DNA from: an uncultured Calothrix sp.
GTDB taxonomy: Bacteria; Cyanobacteriota; Cyanobacteriia; Cyanobacteriales; Nostocaceae
Reading direction: 5' to 3'
Assembly: GCA_937973965.1 (NCBI GenBank)
Contig: CALJJQ010000119.1
Location: 1 to 51,982, forward strand
DNA: 51,982 nucleotides
Positions 1 to 9,108 of this stretch are shown here, piece after piece (the stretch's first letter is position 1; each line of letters begins with the position of its first letter). A model generated the notes under the pieces. That model saw only the letters and a program-made list of their open reading frames with translations, ran no database searches and was not told the DNA's origin. Position numbers and translations under genes: made by a program.

Positions 1-1387
1 TCAGAAAATCCCAAATTATGACTTGATTATCCCGTCCTCCACTGGCTAAAGTTTGTCCATCGGGACTGAGACTGAGTGCATAGATCGCATCTTTATGACC
101 ATTTAGTTGCTTGATGGAGTGATTATTTTGCCAATCCCAAAGGCGAATTTTTTTATCCAATCCACCACTAATCAATGTTTGACCGTCAGTACTAAAGGCG
201 ATCGCGCTGAACCAGGTAATATTACTTGTGAATAAACTGGGGGGAATCGAAAGGGTCTGTAATAAATTTCCCCCTTCGCGATGCCATATTTTAATCCGAT
301 TATCATCACTACCGCTAGCAATGGTTTTGCCATCACGAGTAACGGCGATCGCTCTCACGGTGGTAGCATGACCTGTAAGGGTGGAAATGCAACTCCAACC
401 AGTGTTTTGACGAACTGGGTTCACCGCAACGGTGGGAGCGGAAGCAACGGGGTTTTGACTGATGATGGTGGATTTGAGATGAGCTGGATTGTGGGTTTCC
501 ACATCCCGTAAGACATCTGCTGCGGATTGATAGCGATCGCCAACTCGATCTTTAATCAATCGATCCAGAATATCACTCAAGGCATTACTAACCGATTTAC
601 CCTGCTGTTGTAAATACTCCTTCCATGTCCACCGTGATTCCCAGGGATTGTAAAGCTGGTTAGGAAATGAACCCGTTAGTAAATGCAAACAAGTTGCACC
701 TAAAGCATATAAATCACTTGCAGGGTAAGCTTCACCAAAACGAATTTGTTCATCGGGAGCGTATCCAGGAGTACCAGCCATCGTTCCCCGCGCTCCACTA
801 ATTACCGTGCCCGCAGCCTGTTTAGAAACGCCAAAATCAATTAATACCAAGGCTTTATCATGTGTCCGTCGCATGATATTCTCTGGCTTGATATCTCGGT
901 GGATAACACCATGCTCATGGATAAATTGCAACACGGGTAGGATATCCGCGAGAAATTGCCAGATTTCCTCTTCACTCAAGTTACCATGTGATCGCCATTC
1001 ATTCAGCAAGTTCACGCCATTAACTAATTCCTGAATCAAGTACAAGCGTTTATCTTGTTCAAAATAAGCTAAAAGATTGGGGATACGGTCATGTTTTCCC
1101 AACTCATATAACCTGACTGCTTCTTGATTGAATAATTCTACGGCTTTTTTCAGCGCTACCGAATTTCCCTGAATTTCTGGAGATGGCAAAAACTGTTTAA
1201 TCACACATTCTTCATTCATCCTATCGGTATCAATCGCTCGATAGGTGCGACCAAAACCCCCCTCACCCAATAGGGAAACCGCTTGATATCGCTCTTTCAA
1301 AAACAACTTTGTCCCACAAGTCAAACAAAAATTGATCCCATCGGGATTTTGCGGACGTTGACATTGGGGATTGAGACAATAGCTCAT
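1..1387 (-). CDS. Serine/threonine protein kinase with C-terminal WD40 repeats (3' end outside window)
   Basis: Reading leftward from the ATG at 1385-1387, the first 30 residues carry four cysteines (C4, C9, C21, C24) spaced like a small zinc ribbon, as is common at the start of cyanobacterial kinases. A Hanks-type kinase domain follows: glycine loop LGEGGFGRTY (about 40-49), lysine K64, catalytic IHRDIKPEN (about 163-171), and DFG (about 184-186). After about residue 290 WD40 repeats begin (GHATTVRAIAV, GHKDAIYALSLSPDG), and they run off the window edge, so the C-terminus is missing. All catalytic residues I looked for are present, so an active cytosolic or membrane-associated signalling kinase with a propeller for partner binding is likely. 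The target is unknown. Roughly 462 codons are visible. Confidence 0.93.
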   Translation of the reverse strand, partial: MSYCLNPQCQRPQNPDGINFCLTCGTKLFLKERYQAVSLLGEGGFGRTYRAIDTDRMNEECVIKQFLPSPEIQGNSVALKKAVELFNQEAVRLYELGKHDRIPNLLAYFEQDKRLYLIQELVNGVNLLNEWRSHGNLSEEEIWQFLADILPVLQFIHEHGVIHRDIKPENIMRRTHDKALVLIDFGVSKQAAGTVISGARGTMAGTPGYAPDEQIRFGEAYPASDLYALGATCLHLLTGSFPNQLYNPWESRWTWKEYLQQQGKSVSNALSDILDRLIKDRVGDRYQSAADVLRDVETHNPAHLKSTIISQNPVASAPTVAVNPVRQNTGWSCISTLTGHATTVRAIAVTRDGKTIASGSDDNRIKIWHREGGNLLQTLSIPPSLFTSNITWFSAIAFSTDGQTLISGGLDKKIRLWDWQNNHSIKQLNGHKDAIYALSLSPDGQTLASGGRDNQVIIWDFL

Positions 1388-1531
1388 GGGGATTTTGGAT
1401 TTGAGATTTTGGATTAAGTAATCTAGGGGACAGGAGGAAATTCACAGGAAATATACTTTACACTTACACTGTCAATCAGTGAGCTTTTTGTGGAGATGGT
1501 TTCCTTGAAGGTCAACTTCTGCATTTTCAGC

Positions 1532-1600
1532 AAGGGAGTGATAAGCCTTGAGTAATGGGTTGATTTTCCTACTAAGTGCTGATGCAAAATTAATTAAATA
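1532..1600. repeat. Fragments of two dispersed spacer repeats
   Basis: Positions 1532-1576 match the interior of the TTTCTCACAA-ended repeats (AAGGGAGTGATAAGCC, then GGGTTGATTTTCCTACT). Positions 1576-1600 (TAAGTGCTGATGCAAAATT) match the end of the element at 22683-22888. They sit just past the 3' end of the small membrane protein gene. Confidence 0.5.
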
Positions 1601-1619
1601 AACTTAGTGTATCCCAAGT

Positions 1620-2126
1620 CTAACTGGGTACAAAAGTTCCATAAATAATTAGTAACCATAGACAAACACCGAAAATAATCCAAATTATCTCTCGAACATT
1701 AAATCCTTCATTTACAGGTAAATCTGGTTGTTCATGTTGCCAATAGTAATTTGCGGCACGGACTACACTGAGGAGGGGGAGAAACATCAATAATCCCAGA
1801 TAGCCCATCCAGTTTTCCATCCGATACAAAACCACGAAAATCCAGTAGAATACTGTCACCCAGAAAGCGGAGGGTTTATGGCGATAGCCATAGGTTTCAG
1901 CTAGGGCAAAACAACGTCGTGATAGACCATAAATATAAAAAGGCAAAAATAGCGATCGCACCCACGGACGAATCTCTAGGTTTTCCCTTTGTTTAATACC
2001 TTTCCACTGTTTGTGGACCCAAGCAAACTGATATAGTCCGATTGTGAACACAAATAAAACAGAAAATTTCCATGTTGTCAATACATTTGAGTATCTACCT
2101 TTGGCAGGTAAATTAACTGATGCCAT
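1620..2126 (-). CDS. Small multi-pass membrane protein, function unknown
   Basis: A 168-residue protein if the ATG at 2124-2126 is used; a TTG 42 nt further upstream is in frame but less convincing. Three or four hydrophobic stretches are visible (around WKFSVLFVFTIGLYQFAW, FWVTVFYWIFVVLY, GYLGLLMFLPLLSV and the C-terminal IIWIIFGVCLWLLIIYG). The TIGLYQFAW...W..+K pattern resembles DUF4234-type bacterial membrane proteins, but this is only a resemblance. It is a single gene, leftward, with no clear partner; the next gene (murJ) is divergent. No catalytic motif is seen. Confidence 0.7.
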   Translation of the reverse strand: MASVNLPAKGRYSNVLTTWKFSVLFVFTIGLYQFAWVHKQWKGIKQRENLEIRPWVRSLFLPFYIYGLSRRCFALAETYGYRHKPSAFWVTVFYWIFVVLYRMENWMGYLGLLMFLPLLSVVRAANYYWQHEQPDLPVNEGFNVREIIWIIFGVCLWLLIIYGTFVPS

Positions 2127-2310
2127 CGCTGAATTTTGAATAATGAGGTTTCCGAAGTATATCCCCAACCATACTTACTATTAATTTACCGACAACACGA
2201 CGAGAGGGGAAGGGAAAAGGTCAAAAAATTAACCTTTTTCGTGAAATTCTCCTCAAGCGGTGTTTCATCAGGGCAATCTCAAGTTCCAAATCCCTAAATA
2301 CGCCTACCAT

Positions 2311-2434
2311 TTCCCTAGCTCCCATGCGAAAGCGTGGGAACTTAAGGGTGCGAGACTCCTACTCCTTCCTACTTTCCTTGTGAATGAAGGTGGAGCCTTC
2401 ACGCACTAGATGACTACGCAGAGCATAGTCACCA
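2311..2434 (-). repeat. Multi-hairpin dispersed element, copy 1
   Basis: About 124 bp holding several stem-loops: GCTCCCATGC / GCGTGGGA, TGAAGGTGGAGCCTTCA, and TGACTACGCAGAGCATAGTCA. The same order of stems, with partly different bases, recurs at 36308-36452 and 44684-44829 in the opposite orientation. It takes up most of the spacer between the small membrane protein and murJ. Confidence 0.7.
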
Positions 2435-2576
2435 AATAATTAGGTAATCCCAAATCCCAAATCCCAAATTCCACAACATCACAAAAAATGTGGGATTTTG
2501 CCTGACAGTAAGCCCAATATCAGGTTAAATAAGTCATGTGAAAGGCCTATGTGTAAGCTGTCGGATTGGCAAAATT

Positions 2577-4211
2577 GTGACGAAAGAACAATCAAAACCT
2601 ACTCGCTCCCTTGTTAGTATCGCAGGAATCGTAGCGGCTGCTACTTTGATTAGTAAAGTGGTCGGTCTGGTACGTCAATCGGCTATGGGAGCTGCTTTTA
2701 GTACTGGTGCGGTAGCGGATGCTTATAATTTCGCCTACGTAATTCCCGGTTTTCTATTGATTTTGTTGGGGGGTGTCAATGGCCCCTTTTATAGTGCAAT
2801 TGTTAGTGTTTTAGCTAAACGCAAAAAGGAAGAGGCTGCACCCCTGGTTGAAACCATGACCACCCTTGTCGGGTGTGTGTTAATTGCTGTTTCCGTATTA
2901 TTGGCGGTATTTGCTGGTAATATTCTTGACGTTACCACCCCTGGATTAAGCCAACGGGCTGATGGGGAAATTGTCCGCGCGATCGCAGTGCGACAGTTGC
3001 AAATCATGGCTCCAATGGCCGTACTTTCGGGGTTTATCGGTATTGGCTTTGGTACTCTGAATGTGGCTAACCAGTTTTGGCTACCTTCCATTAGCCCTTT
3101 GCTATCCAGTATTACGGTGGTAATTGCCATTGGCGTACTTTGGCTACAATTAGGGGGGGATTTAGTTAGTTTAAGTAGTCCAGGGGCGAGTACTGATTTA
3201 TTATTATACGCCGGGAGTATCCTGGCTATTGGTACTTTAGCCGGAGCCATACTCCAGTGGGTAGTACAGTTATTTGCCCAAACTCGGGTGGGGATGGGTG
3301 CGTTTCGGCTCCGCTTCAATTTCCATGACCCAGGGGTACGGGAAATTATGCGGATTATGCTTCCTGCCACCTTTTCATCGGGAATGTTGTATATTAACTG
3401 GCAGGTTAATTCCATGTTTGCCTCCTATATTCCTGGTGCTGCATCGGGTTTAAATTATGCCAATTTACTGGTACAAACACCCCTGGGAGTCATTTCCAAC
3501 ATTGTTCTGGTTCCCCTGTTACCCATTTTTTCCCAACTCGCGGCTCCAGAGGATTGGGGTAGTTTAAAACAACGTATTCGTCAAGGTTTAATTCTATCTG
3601 CCTTTACAATGCTACCTTTGGGGGGGATGATGATTGCCCTATCCCAACCCATTGTCAGGATAGTTTACGAACGGGGAGCATTTCAACAACAGGCTTCTGA
3701 TTTAGTCGCATCCCTGCTGGTTGCCTACGGAGTAGGTATGTTTGTATACCTAGGGCGAGATGTGCTGGTGCGGGTATTTTATGCATTAGGTGATGCGGAT
3801 ACACCATTTAAAGTGAGTTTATTTAATATTTTCTTGAATATTTTCCTCGATTGGATTTTTATTAATCAATTCGGCGCACCCGGATTAGTACTGGCGACGG
3901 TAGGTGTAAATTTTACGTCAACTTTGATGCTGTTATACGTACTGAACCGAAAAATCAACGGTTTACCCCTTGTTGCTTGGAGTTATCCCATCTTTGGTTT
4001 AACCGCAGCTAGTGTATTTGCTGGGTTTGTCAGCTATGGTACTTTGCTAGTTTGTGAAAGATTTTTGGGAACCCAAGGGTTGTTAATATTAATAATTCAA
4101 CTGGGAATTGCGGGGTCTGTGGGGATGTTAGTATTTATGGCGATCGCATTATCAATGAAGTTACCTGAAGTCGATAAATTCCTCGCTCGATTCCTGAAAA
4201 AAGCCGGATAA
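2577..4211 (+). CDS. murJ: Lipid II flippase MurJ (MviN family)
   Basis: MurJ moves the peptidoglycan precursor lipid II across the plasma membrane. The protein is hydrophobic throughout, with about 14 membrane segments expected for this MOP-superfamily flippase. The N-terminal block SKVVGLVRQSAMGAAFS and AYVIPGFLLILLGGVNGPF are typical of cyanobacterial MurJ. I use the GTG at 2577 (544 residues), since family members start close to the conserved TRSLVSIAGI stretch; an in-frame GTG at 2538 would add 13 residues (KGLCVSCRIGKI) that look unlike the family. Neither start has a clear Shine-Dalgarno sequence. It stands alone, divergent from the membrane protein on its left. A 627-nt open frame on the opposite strand is a shadow. 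Confidence 0.93.
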   Translation: MTKEQSKPTRSLVSIAGIVAAATLISKVVGLVRQSAMGAAFSTGAVADAYNFAYVIPGFLLILLGGVNGPFYSAIVSVLAKRKKEEAAPLVETMTTLVGCVLIAVSVLLAVFAGNILDVTTPGLSQRADGEIVRAIAVRQLQIMAPMAVLSGFIGIGFGTLNVANQFWLPSISPLLSSITVVIAIGVLWLQLGGDLVSLSSPGASTDLLLYAGSILAIGTLAGAILQWVVQLFAQTRVGMGAFRLRFNFHDPGVREIMRIMLPATFSSGMLYINWQVNSMFASYIPGAASGLNYANLLVQTPLGVISNIVLVPLLPIFSQLAAPEDWGSLKQRIRQGLILSAFTMLPLGGMMIALSQPIVRIVYERGAFQQQASDLVASLLVAYGVGMFVYLGRDVLVRVFYALGDADTPFKVSLFNIFLNIFLDWIFINQFGAPGLVLATVGVNFTSTLMLLYVLNRKINGLPLVAWSYPIFGLTAASVFAGFVSYGTLLVCERFLGTQGLLILIIQLGIAGSVGMLVFMAIALSMKLPEVDKFLARFLKKAG

Positions 4212-4233
4212 ACTAGGAACTCCCATTTTCGGA

Positions 4234-4340
4234 ATTTCTTGCAAATCTCTCAAACTTCCAGGGGGTAGGGAACTGGGAATAGGGAATAGTAGGAAAATCA
4301 ACCCATTGTTTAACACTGTAACGGATTACTTGTGAGAAAT
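4234..4340. repeat. Degenerate TTTCTCACAA-family element
   Basis: The right end TTGTGAGAAAT (4330-4340) matches the inverted end of the MITE-like elements at 8790, 22943, 27485 and 37618. The interior AGTAGGAAAATCAACCCATT is shared too. The left end is degenerate (GAATTTCTTGCAAAT). Confidence 0.5.
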
Positions 4341-4388
4341 GCAGAATTGACTGCCAATCTCGGAAACTTGCAGGGAGTAGTGGGAAAA

Positions 4389-7061
4389 TCAACCTCTTCT
4401 ACTCCTGTTTTCTTTTACGTCTAAAATTAAGTGTGTTTGAATAATTTCGTAGAGATAGGTGTAGGCAATTTGATATTCTTGATAATCCGTATTTTGTTTG
4501 ATGATAATAATCCCAGCTAGGGACATAATGGTGATAATTGTCTCAATCTGGCTAAGATGAAATTGATGGGATAAATTTTGACGCAGTTTGGTTTCTAAGT
4601 CAGGATGAGTTTGGGGGAATGGGGTGAGGTTTCGTAATAATTGGATGGTAATTTCCCGGTTTTCCTGACCACATTCAGCAATAATTCCATATAAATAGCG
4701 AATGATTAAATGGGTGTGAAAACCATATTTTTGATATTGACCCAGGGTTTTGATGCCTTCTCTTTGCAGTTGGGTTGCAACTATTTGTAGTTGGAGGGGG
4801 GAAATTTGGTTATTATGAGTCAGGTCATTGATAATTTGCTGAATTAATTTCGCTTCAAAACCCAGATGGTGAGTTTGATTGAGGGTTGTGATTAATTGAT
4901 AGGCGGTTTCTTTGGTCAGGGGTTGGAGATGGTAATAATTATCTTGGTTAGAGAGGTGATGGGAAAGGTGAGAAATGGATTTAATTTGACTGTCTTGCTG
5001 TAGAAAGGTGAGGAATTCGCTGCGGAGGGAAAAAATGAGTTTAATGTCTAATATATTTAAACAGTTATTGATGAATTGTAAGAGTTTTTGTTTATGTTCG
5101 GGGCAAATCTCCTGGGAAAATAAATCCTCAAAGTGATCCCAAATAAAAACGAGACGGAAATTATGGTCAATGCAGGTTTGGAATATGGTGAAAATGTCAT
5201 CTGGGGATTGGTACGAATTTCTGGATGTGGGGAAATTTTTGCAGTGATTTTTGATGGCTGGAGTTTGGGAAATAGCGGTGATAAAATTATCAATAAGAAT
5301 GGTTTGCCAATTAGAATGGGGACGGATAACAACGGCAATTACCTTTTGAAAACCGATATTTTTACCCATTAAAGCCGGAATTAATCCGGCTGTAATTAGG
5401 GAAGTTTTACCAATACCAGAATTCCCATGCAAAATAATTAATTTGTAATCCGGTCGGGTGATTCTTTCGATGAGTTTGGCAATATCGCGGATACGTCCCG
5501 AAGCGGTGATTTCCTGAGCGATTTCTGGGGTATATTCAATGCGGGAGTTTATCCCTAACCATTGCATCATGAGCAACTTAGGGGGTTTGGGTGGTTGGAG
5601 ACTATTGACACCGACAAAAGCATGAATCCTTTGTTGAGCCATAATTGAGTGCATTTCCTGTCGAATCAGAAACGCTTCCAAATACTGACCAGATGTGCGA
5701 TAATGCGATCGCAATTGGTGTAAAATCTTCAGGTATTCACGCCAGTTGTCGCTAATTCCCCAATGCCGAGCAATTTCCAGATAGCGAATGGCTAATTGGG
5801 TATTACCTAAACTATGTTCCACTTGAGCAAGTTGCAACAGGTAACGTCCCGTCAGGGGGGATGGGGTTTTTAATTGGGCTAAACTGTGGAGAGATTTGTG
5901 TAGGTATTCCTTCGCAGCTAAATGTTGTTGCTGTTGTAGCGCAACTGCTCCTAAAAATCCGTAGGCTTGAGCTACTCGCAGAGGGTTTCCATAGAGTTTT
6001 TGCAGGTCAATTGCTCGTTGGGAGACTTTTTCCAAGTCTGACCAGGATTCGAGTCGAAAGAGAATTGAACCTAGTAGGTTAATATATTTGGCAACTAAAT
6101 AATTTAGTTGGTAGGACTGGAAGATATCTAAACAGGATTGAATTTGGGAACGAGCAATGTTTAAATAGGATACATACTGGGAGTAGTGCTGGTGATTTTG
6201 CTCTGCTAATTGGTAGTAGCACAAACTCAAGTAAAAGTGTAAAACCCCCATGCGTAAATGGGGATGGTGAATCAAATTTTGACTATTTAAATTTTGACTG
6301 TGGAGCGACTGGGGAAAGTTTGATGACAATTGGGTTTGATGTTGCCAAAATTGCCAACTAGATTGAAAGTAAGTTAATGCGAGGTCAATTTGCTGGTGTA
6401 GATAGGCTGTTTGAGCATTAGCAAAATCGATACAAGCTTGCAATTCTGGTGATATGGTGACATTCAGTTGTTGTAACTGCTCAACTGCAGTATTTATCTC
6501 TTGACGACGCAGATGTCCTAGCTGCCAACCAATTGTATATTTATCGGATAACAAAGATGTGGAAAATAATGCATCGGTATTACGTTGCAAGAGGCAAATT
6601 AATTCAGAAACTGGAGGAGCAAATTCCAAGGTTGTCCCCCAGCTTTCCAAATCGCTAGCAACTCGCATCAATTGCTGTAACACTCCATCTGTCACCCATA
6701 GTACCACCGGAAAGGAAAATTGTTTACGAAACTCCTCCCTAACTTGATTTGCAGCACTTAACATCGTCGGTAAATCCCGTACCGACTCTAAATGCAACAC
6801 CATCACCGCATCCGGTTGCTGTTGATCAACCTGTTCTCGAATCCGTTCATACAAAGTTTGATCCTGAGATTTGAGTTGAACAACCTGGATATGCAAATTC
6901 GTCGTTTTTTGTAATCGTTTGAGAATACGCGATCGCAATCGTAGATAATTACAACGTACCAACAGTAAGCGAAATTCTCCCTGACCTGCATTCAGAGTCC
7001 AGACTAATTCAGCTAAAGCTTCACTATAAACAGATAAATCAAATCGACGGGAACGACTCAA
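4389..7061 (-). CDS. TPR-STAND ATPase, second gene of a two-gene ATPase operon; function unknown
   Basis: An 890-residue protein. Residues 1-170 have the pattern of an NTPase-like fold without a P-loop (LLLVRCNYLRLR; DAVMVLHLESVRDLP; FPVVLWVTDGVLQQL). Residues about 185-470 are helical and TPR-like (for example AQAYGFLGAVALQQQQHLAAKEYL). Residues about 505-890 form an nSTAND-like ATPase with Walker A GNSGIGKTS (546-554) and Walker B RLVFIWDHFEDLF (636-648). The start ATG overlaps the stop of the upstream ATPase by 4 nt (7058-7061), so the two are translationally coupled. Such proteins act as signal-dependent switches in other settings; here the signal and output are unknown. From memory, similar gene pairs recur in cyanobacteria. 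Confidence 0.85.
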   Translation of the reverse strand: MSRSRRFDLSVYSEALAELVWTLNAGQGEFRLLLVRCNYLRLRSRILKRLQKTTNLHIQVVQLKSQDQTLYERIREQVDQQQPDAVMVLHLESVRDLPTMLSAANQVREEFRKQFSFPVVLWVTDGVLQQLMRVASDLESWGTTLEFAPPVSELICLLQRNTDALFSTSLLSDKYTIGWQLGHLRRQEINTAVEQLQQLNVTISPELQACIDFANAQTAYLHQQIDLALTYFQSSWQFWQHQTQLSSNFPQSLHSQNLNSQNLIHHPHLRMGVLHFYLSLCYYQLAEQNHQHYSQYVSYLNIARSQIQSCLDIFQSYQLNYLVAKYINLLGSILFRLESWSDLEKVSQRAIDLQKLYGNPLRVAQAYGFLGAVALQQQQHLAAKEYLHKSLHSLAQLKTPSPLTGRYLLQLAQVEHSLGNTQLAIRYLEIARHWGISDNWREYLKILHQLRSHYRTSGQYLEAFLIRQEMHSIMAQQRIHAFVGVNSLQPPKPPKLLMMQWLGINSRIEYTPEIAQEITASGRIRDIAKLIERITRPDYKLIILHGNSGIGKTSLITAGLIPALMGKNIGFQKVIAVVIRPHSNWQTILIDNFITAISQTPAIKNHCKNFPTSRNSYQSPDDIFTIFQTCIDHNFRLVFIWDHFEDLFSQEICPEHKQKLLQFINNCLNILDIKLIFSLRSEFLTFLQQDSQIKSISHLSHHLSNQDNYYHLQPLTKETAYQLITTLNQTHHLGFEAKLIQQIINDLTHNNQISPLQLQIVATQLQREGIKTLGQYQKYGFHTHLIIRYLYGIIAECGQENREITIQLLRNLTPFPQTHPDLETKLRQNLSHQFHLSQIETIITIMSLAGIIIIKQNTDYQEYQIAYTYLYEIIQTHLILDVKENRSRRG

Positions 7062-8413
7062 GAGCTTAACTCCTTTGCATCATTCAAGATCGGGTTCAAA
7101 TCAAACCAAGATTCACCAAATTGATTGCGATATTCAAATACCAAACGACTATGGATCAATGCTTGATATTCCCAATCACCCCGGACTGTTTTACGTTGTT
7201 TGACCTGACGTAGCAATTCCCATTCATCATCGGATATCTGCAATGTCATCTCATTCCGACGAATCCGAATTAGTGCTTCTAGGGTTTCTCCCCGTAACGG
7301 TAACTTTCTGTCCCGTTGAATCCAATTATTCAACAAGCGCAATAAATCCCGTACATGACCACCACTAATACAACACAGACGGTCTAAACTATCACTCGTA
7401 TCAAATAATTCGTTAACCCTCCGTAATCTTTGCCAAGGGGATAAATCGGGGAAAGCTCTTGCTAACACCAACTGACGTAACAACTCAATCCCTGGTTCAA
7501 AACGCTGACCATCCCGTGTCATCACCGGAACCATCGGTAAAACCTTCGGGTCTTCTGGAAATCTTTGGGTCAAATTATTGTAATCATTGGAGAACTTCAG
7601 AGCCAAAGGCATTGTGTAAACTAAATGACAATTTAACTGGGTTAAATACTCACTTTGGTCAATGTATAAATATTCCTGTTGGGGACGACCCCAAGGTTTT
7701 GGACGACTGTCAACCCGGTCTAAATTATCCACAATCACCACTAAACCTCGCTTCCCGGACTGTTTTAACTGGGCGATCGCGGGTTCAATTAATTCCTGAT
7801 TAATGGCTGCAAGCAATTTGGTTTTTTGCGGACCTAGGTATTGATTTAAACGTTCTCGCAAGGTTGCATCACTCTTGGTTTTGGCGGTGATTTCCCCAAT
7901 TCCAAAGGAAAGGGAAAATCGTTCATCATCCGTACTTACCCCCAATTCAGGCATTCCTGGTAATTTAAGTTTAACATCATTTATTTCCGTATTCAGGACA
8001 GCGATCGCACCTTTTAACAAAGCCTTCAAGGTCTTCGGTTCCGCAAGGATTACCGTATCCAGACTTTGACTCACCCGTCGTGCGATCGCTAACAGAAAAT
8101 CCCCCACATCCACATCGGCCATTTCTAAGTCCTGACTGGATTCAAAATAAACGACATGGAAACCAGCTTGAATTAAATCGGATTTTAAGTGTAATAATTC
8201 CGTGGATTTTCCACAACCAATATGACCAGTAAATAAACTACAAGTAGGAATATCTGGTGAGAAAAAAACAATATTTTCTTTGATTTCCTCAATAATTTTT
8301 CCCCCTCGGACAGAAGAAAAATCAATATAATATTTTTTGTCTTGCTCGTTCTCAATCGACAGAGTTCGACTCGGATTAGTCGCTTGAAAAAAATCGCGAA
8401 TATCGATAGTCAT
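7058..8413 (-). CDS. P-loop ATPase, first gene of the two-gene ATPase operon; function unknown
   Basis: A 451-residue cytosolic protein. Walker A is GHIGCGKST (63-71) and Walker B is GLVVIVDNLDRV (223-234), in the style of KAP/STAND-like AAA ATPases. The C-terminal third (about 330-451) looks like a helical or winged-helix region: GGHVRDLLRLLNNWIQRD is reminiscent of the sensor-2/lid region of ORC/Cdc6-like AAA proteins. No effector domain is recognised. It is leftward and overlaps the TPR-STAND gene by 4 nt, so both products should be made together. Upstream is a 1.4 kb spacer. The catalytic nucleotide-binding residues appear intact. Confidence 0.85.
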   Translation of the reverse strand: MTIDIRDFFQATNPSRTLSIENEQDKKYYIDFSSVRGGKIIEEIKENIVFFSPDIPTCSLFTGHIGCGKSTELLHLKSDLIQAGFHVVYFESSQDLEMADVDVGDFLLAIARRVSQSLDTVILAEPKTLKALLKGAIAVLNTEINDVKLKLPGMPELGVSTDDERFSLSFGIGEITAKTKSDATLRERLNQYLGPQKTKLLAAINQELIEPAIAQLKQSGKRGLVVIVDNLDRVDSRPKPWGRPQQEYLYIDQSEYLTQLNCHLVYTMPLALKFSNDYNNLTQRFPEDPKVLPMVPVMTRDGQRFEPGIELLRQLVLARAFPDLSPWQRLRRVNELFDTSDSLDRLCCISGGHVRDLLRLLNNWIQRDRKLPLRGETLEALIRIRRNEMTLQISDDEWELLRQVKQRKTVRGDWEYQALIHSRLVFEYRNQFGESWFDLNPILNDAKELSS

Positions 8414-8723
8414 TCGATTTTAGATTTTGGATTACTGACTGTGCTGCGTACAAAAAATCAGAGATGGATTTTGGATTTTCGATTCAACCTACGGACAAAT
8501 CCGAAAACTGTGAATATTCCGGATTGTCTCAACAAACACAACTTCCGATAATTGGAATTACCTACTTAATACAAGGAATTATCAATCCAGTAATTTACAT
8601 CATCAAAAAAATATTATTCAGTGCAAATACCCGTTTTTACCTAATGTTTACCTTCTCGATACTATCCTATATTTTTTATCCTCTAACTGTGTAGCAACAA
8701 TAAATACATCTATCTAAAAATAA

Positions 8724-8765
8724 AAAATCCCCTTTGTTTTCCTGGAACAAAGAAGGATTTTATCA
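8724..8765 (-). terminator. Terminator-like hairpin not attached to a known gene
   Basis: Read leftward: AAATCC then TTCTTTGTT, a short loop, AACAAAG, then GGATTTTTTATTTTT. This is a strong stem followed by a long T tract on the minus strand. No leftward gene ends here; the only leftward gene nearby starts 310 nt further on. It may end an unannotated leftward transcript. Confidence 0.5.
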
Positions 8766-8789
8766 AGCCATACATAGGACTTACCCTGC

Positions 8790-8896
8790 ATTTCTCACAA
8801 GTAAACGGTAAACCTGAAGTAACGGCAGAATTTTCTTTCTACTCCCGTCACGGACTGTTCCCTATTCCCTCAAAGTCAGAGGGATTCGTGAGAAAT
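8790..8896. repeat. TTTCTCACAA-ended MITE-like element
   Basis: Starts ATTTCTCACAA and ends TTCGTGAGAAAT, an inverted repeat of about 11 bp, with a TTTTCTTTCTACTCCC interior like the other copies. About 107 bp, no coding capacity. Confidence 0.6.
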
Positions 8897-8986
8897 CCGG
8901 GTTACGCACTCGTGACGAGAAATTAGATGTTTGAGATTGCTTCCTCATAAATGACAGTGTTTATATTGTCCTTACGTAAGTCCTGA

Positions 8987-9108
8987 GCAACTCCAAATAA
9001 GTTGTCAAATCTTAGGTGTAGGGTTGTTGACTTTTAACCTTTGACAATAAACAGTTTTTCGCAGAGTACAACCAAAACCGATATTTTTCACTCCTGAAAT
9101 AGGATTAC
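8987..9108. repeat. AGCAATCC-ended MITE-like element
   Basis: Shares GGTGTAGGGTTGTTGACTTTTA and a right end TTTTTCACTCCTGAAATAGGATTAC with the copies at 11341, 12989 and 24296. The ends form an imperfect inverted repeat. Confidence 0.45.

Noticed and set aside
8464-8694. 76-codon rightward frame ending shortly before a hairpin
   Set aside because: The start lies in repeat-like DNA, no family is recognised, and the T tract of the hairpin is on the other strand.
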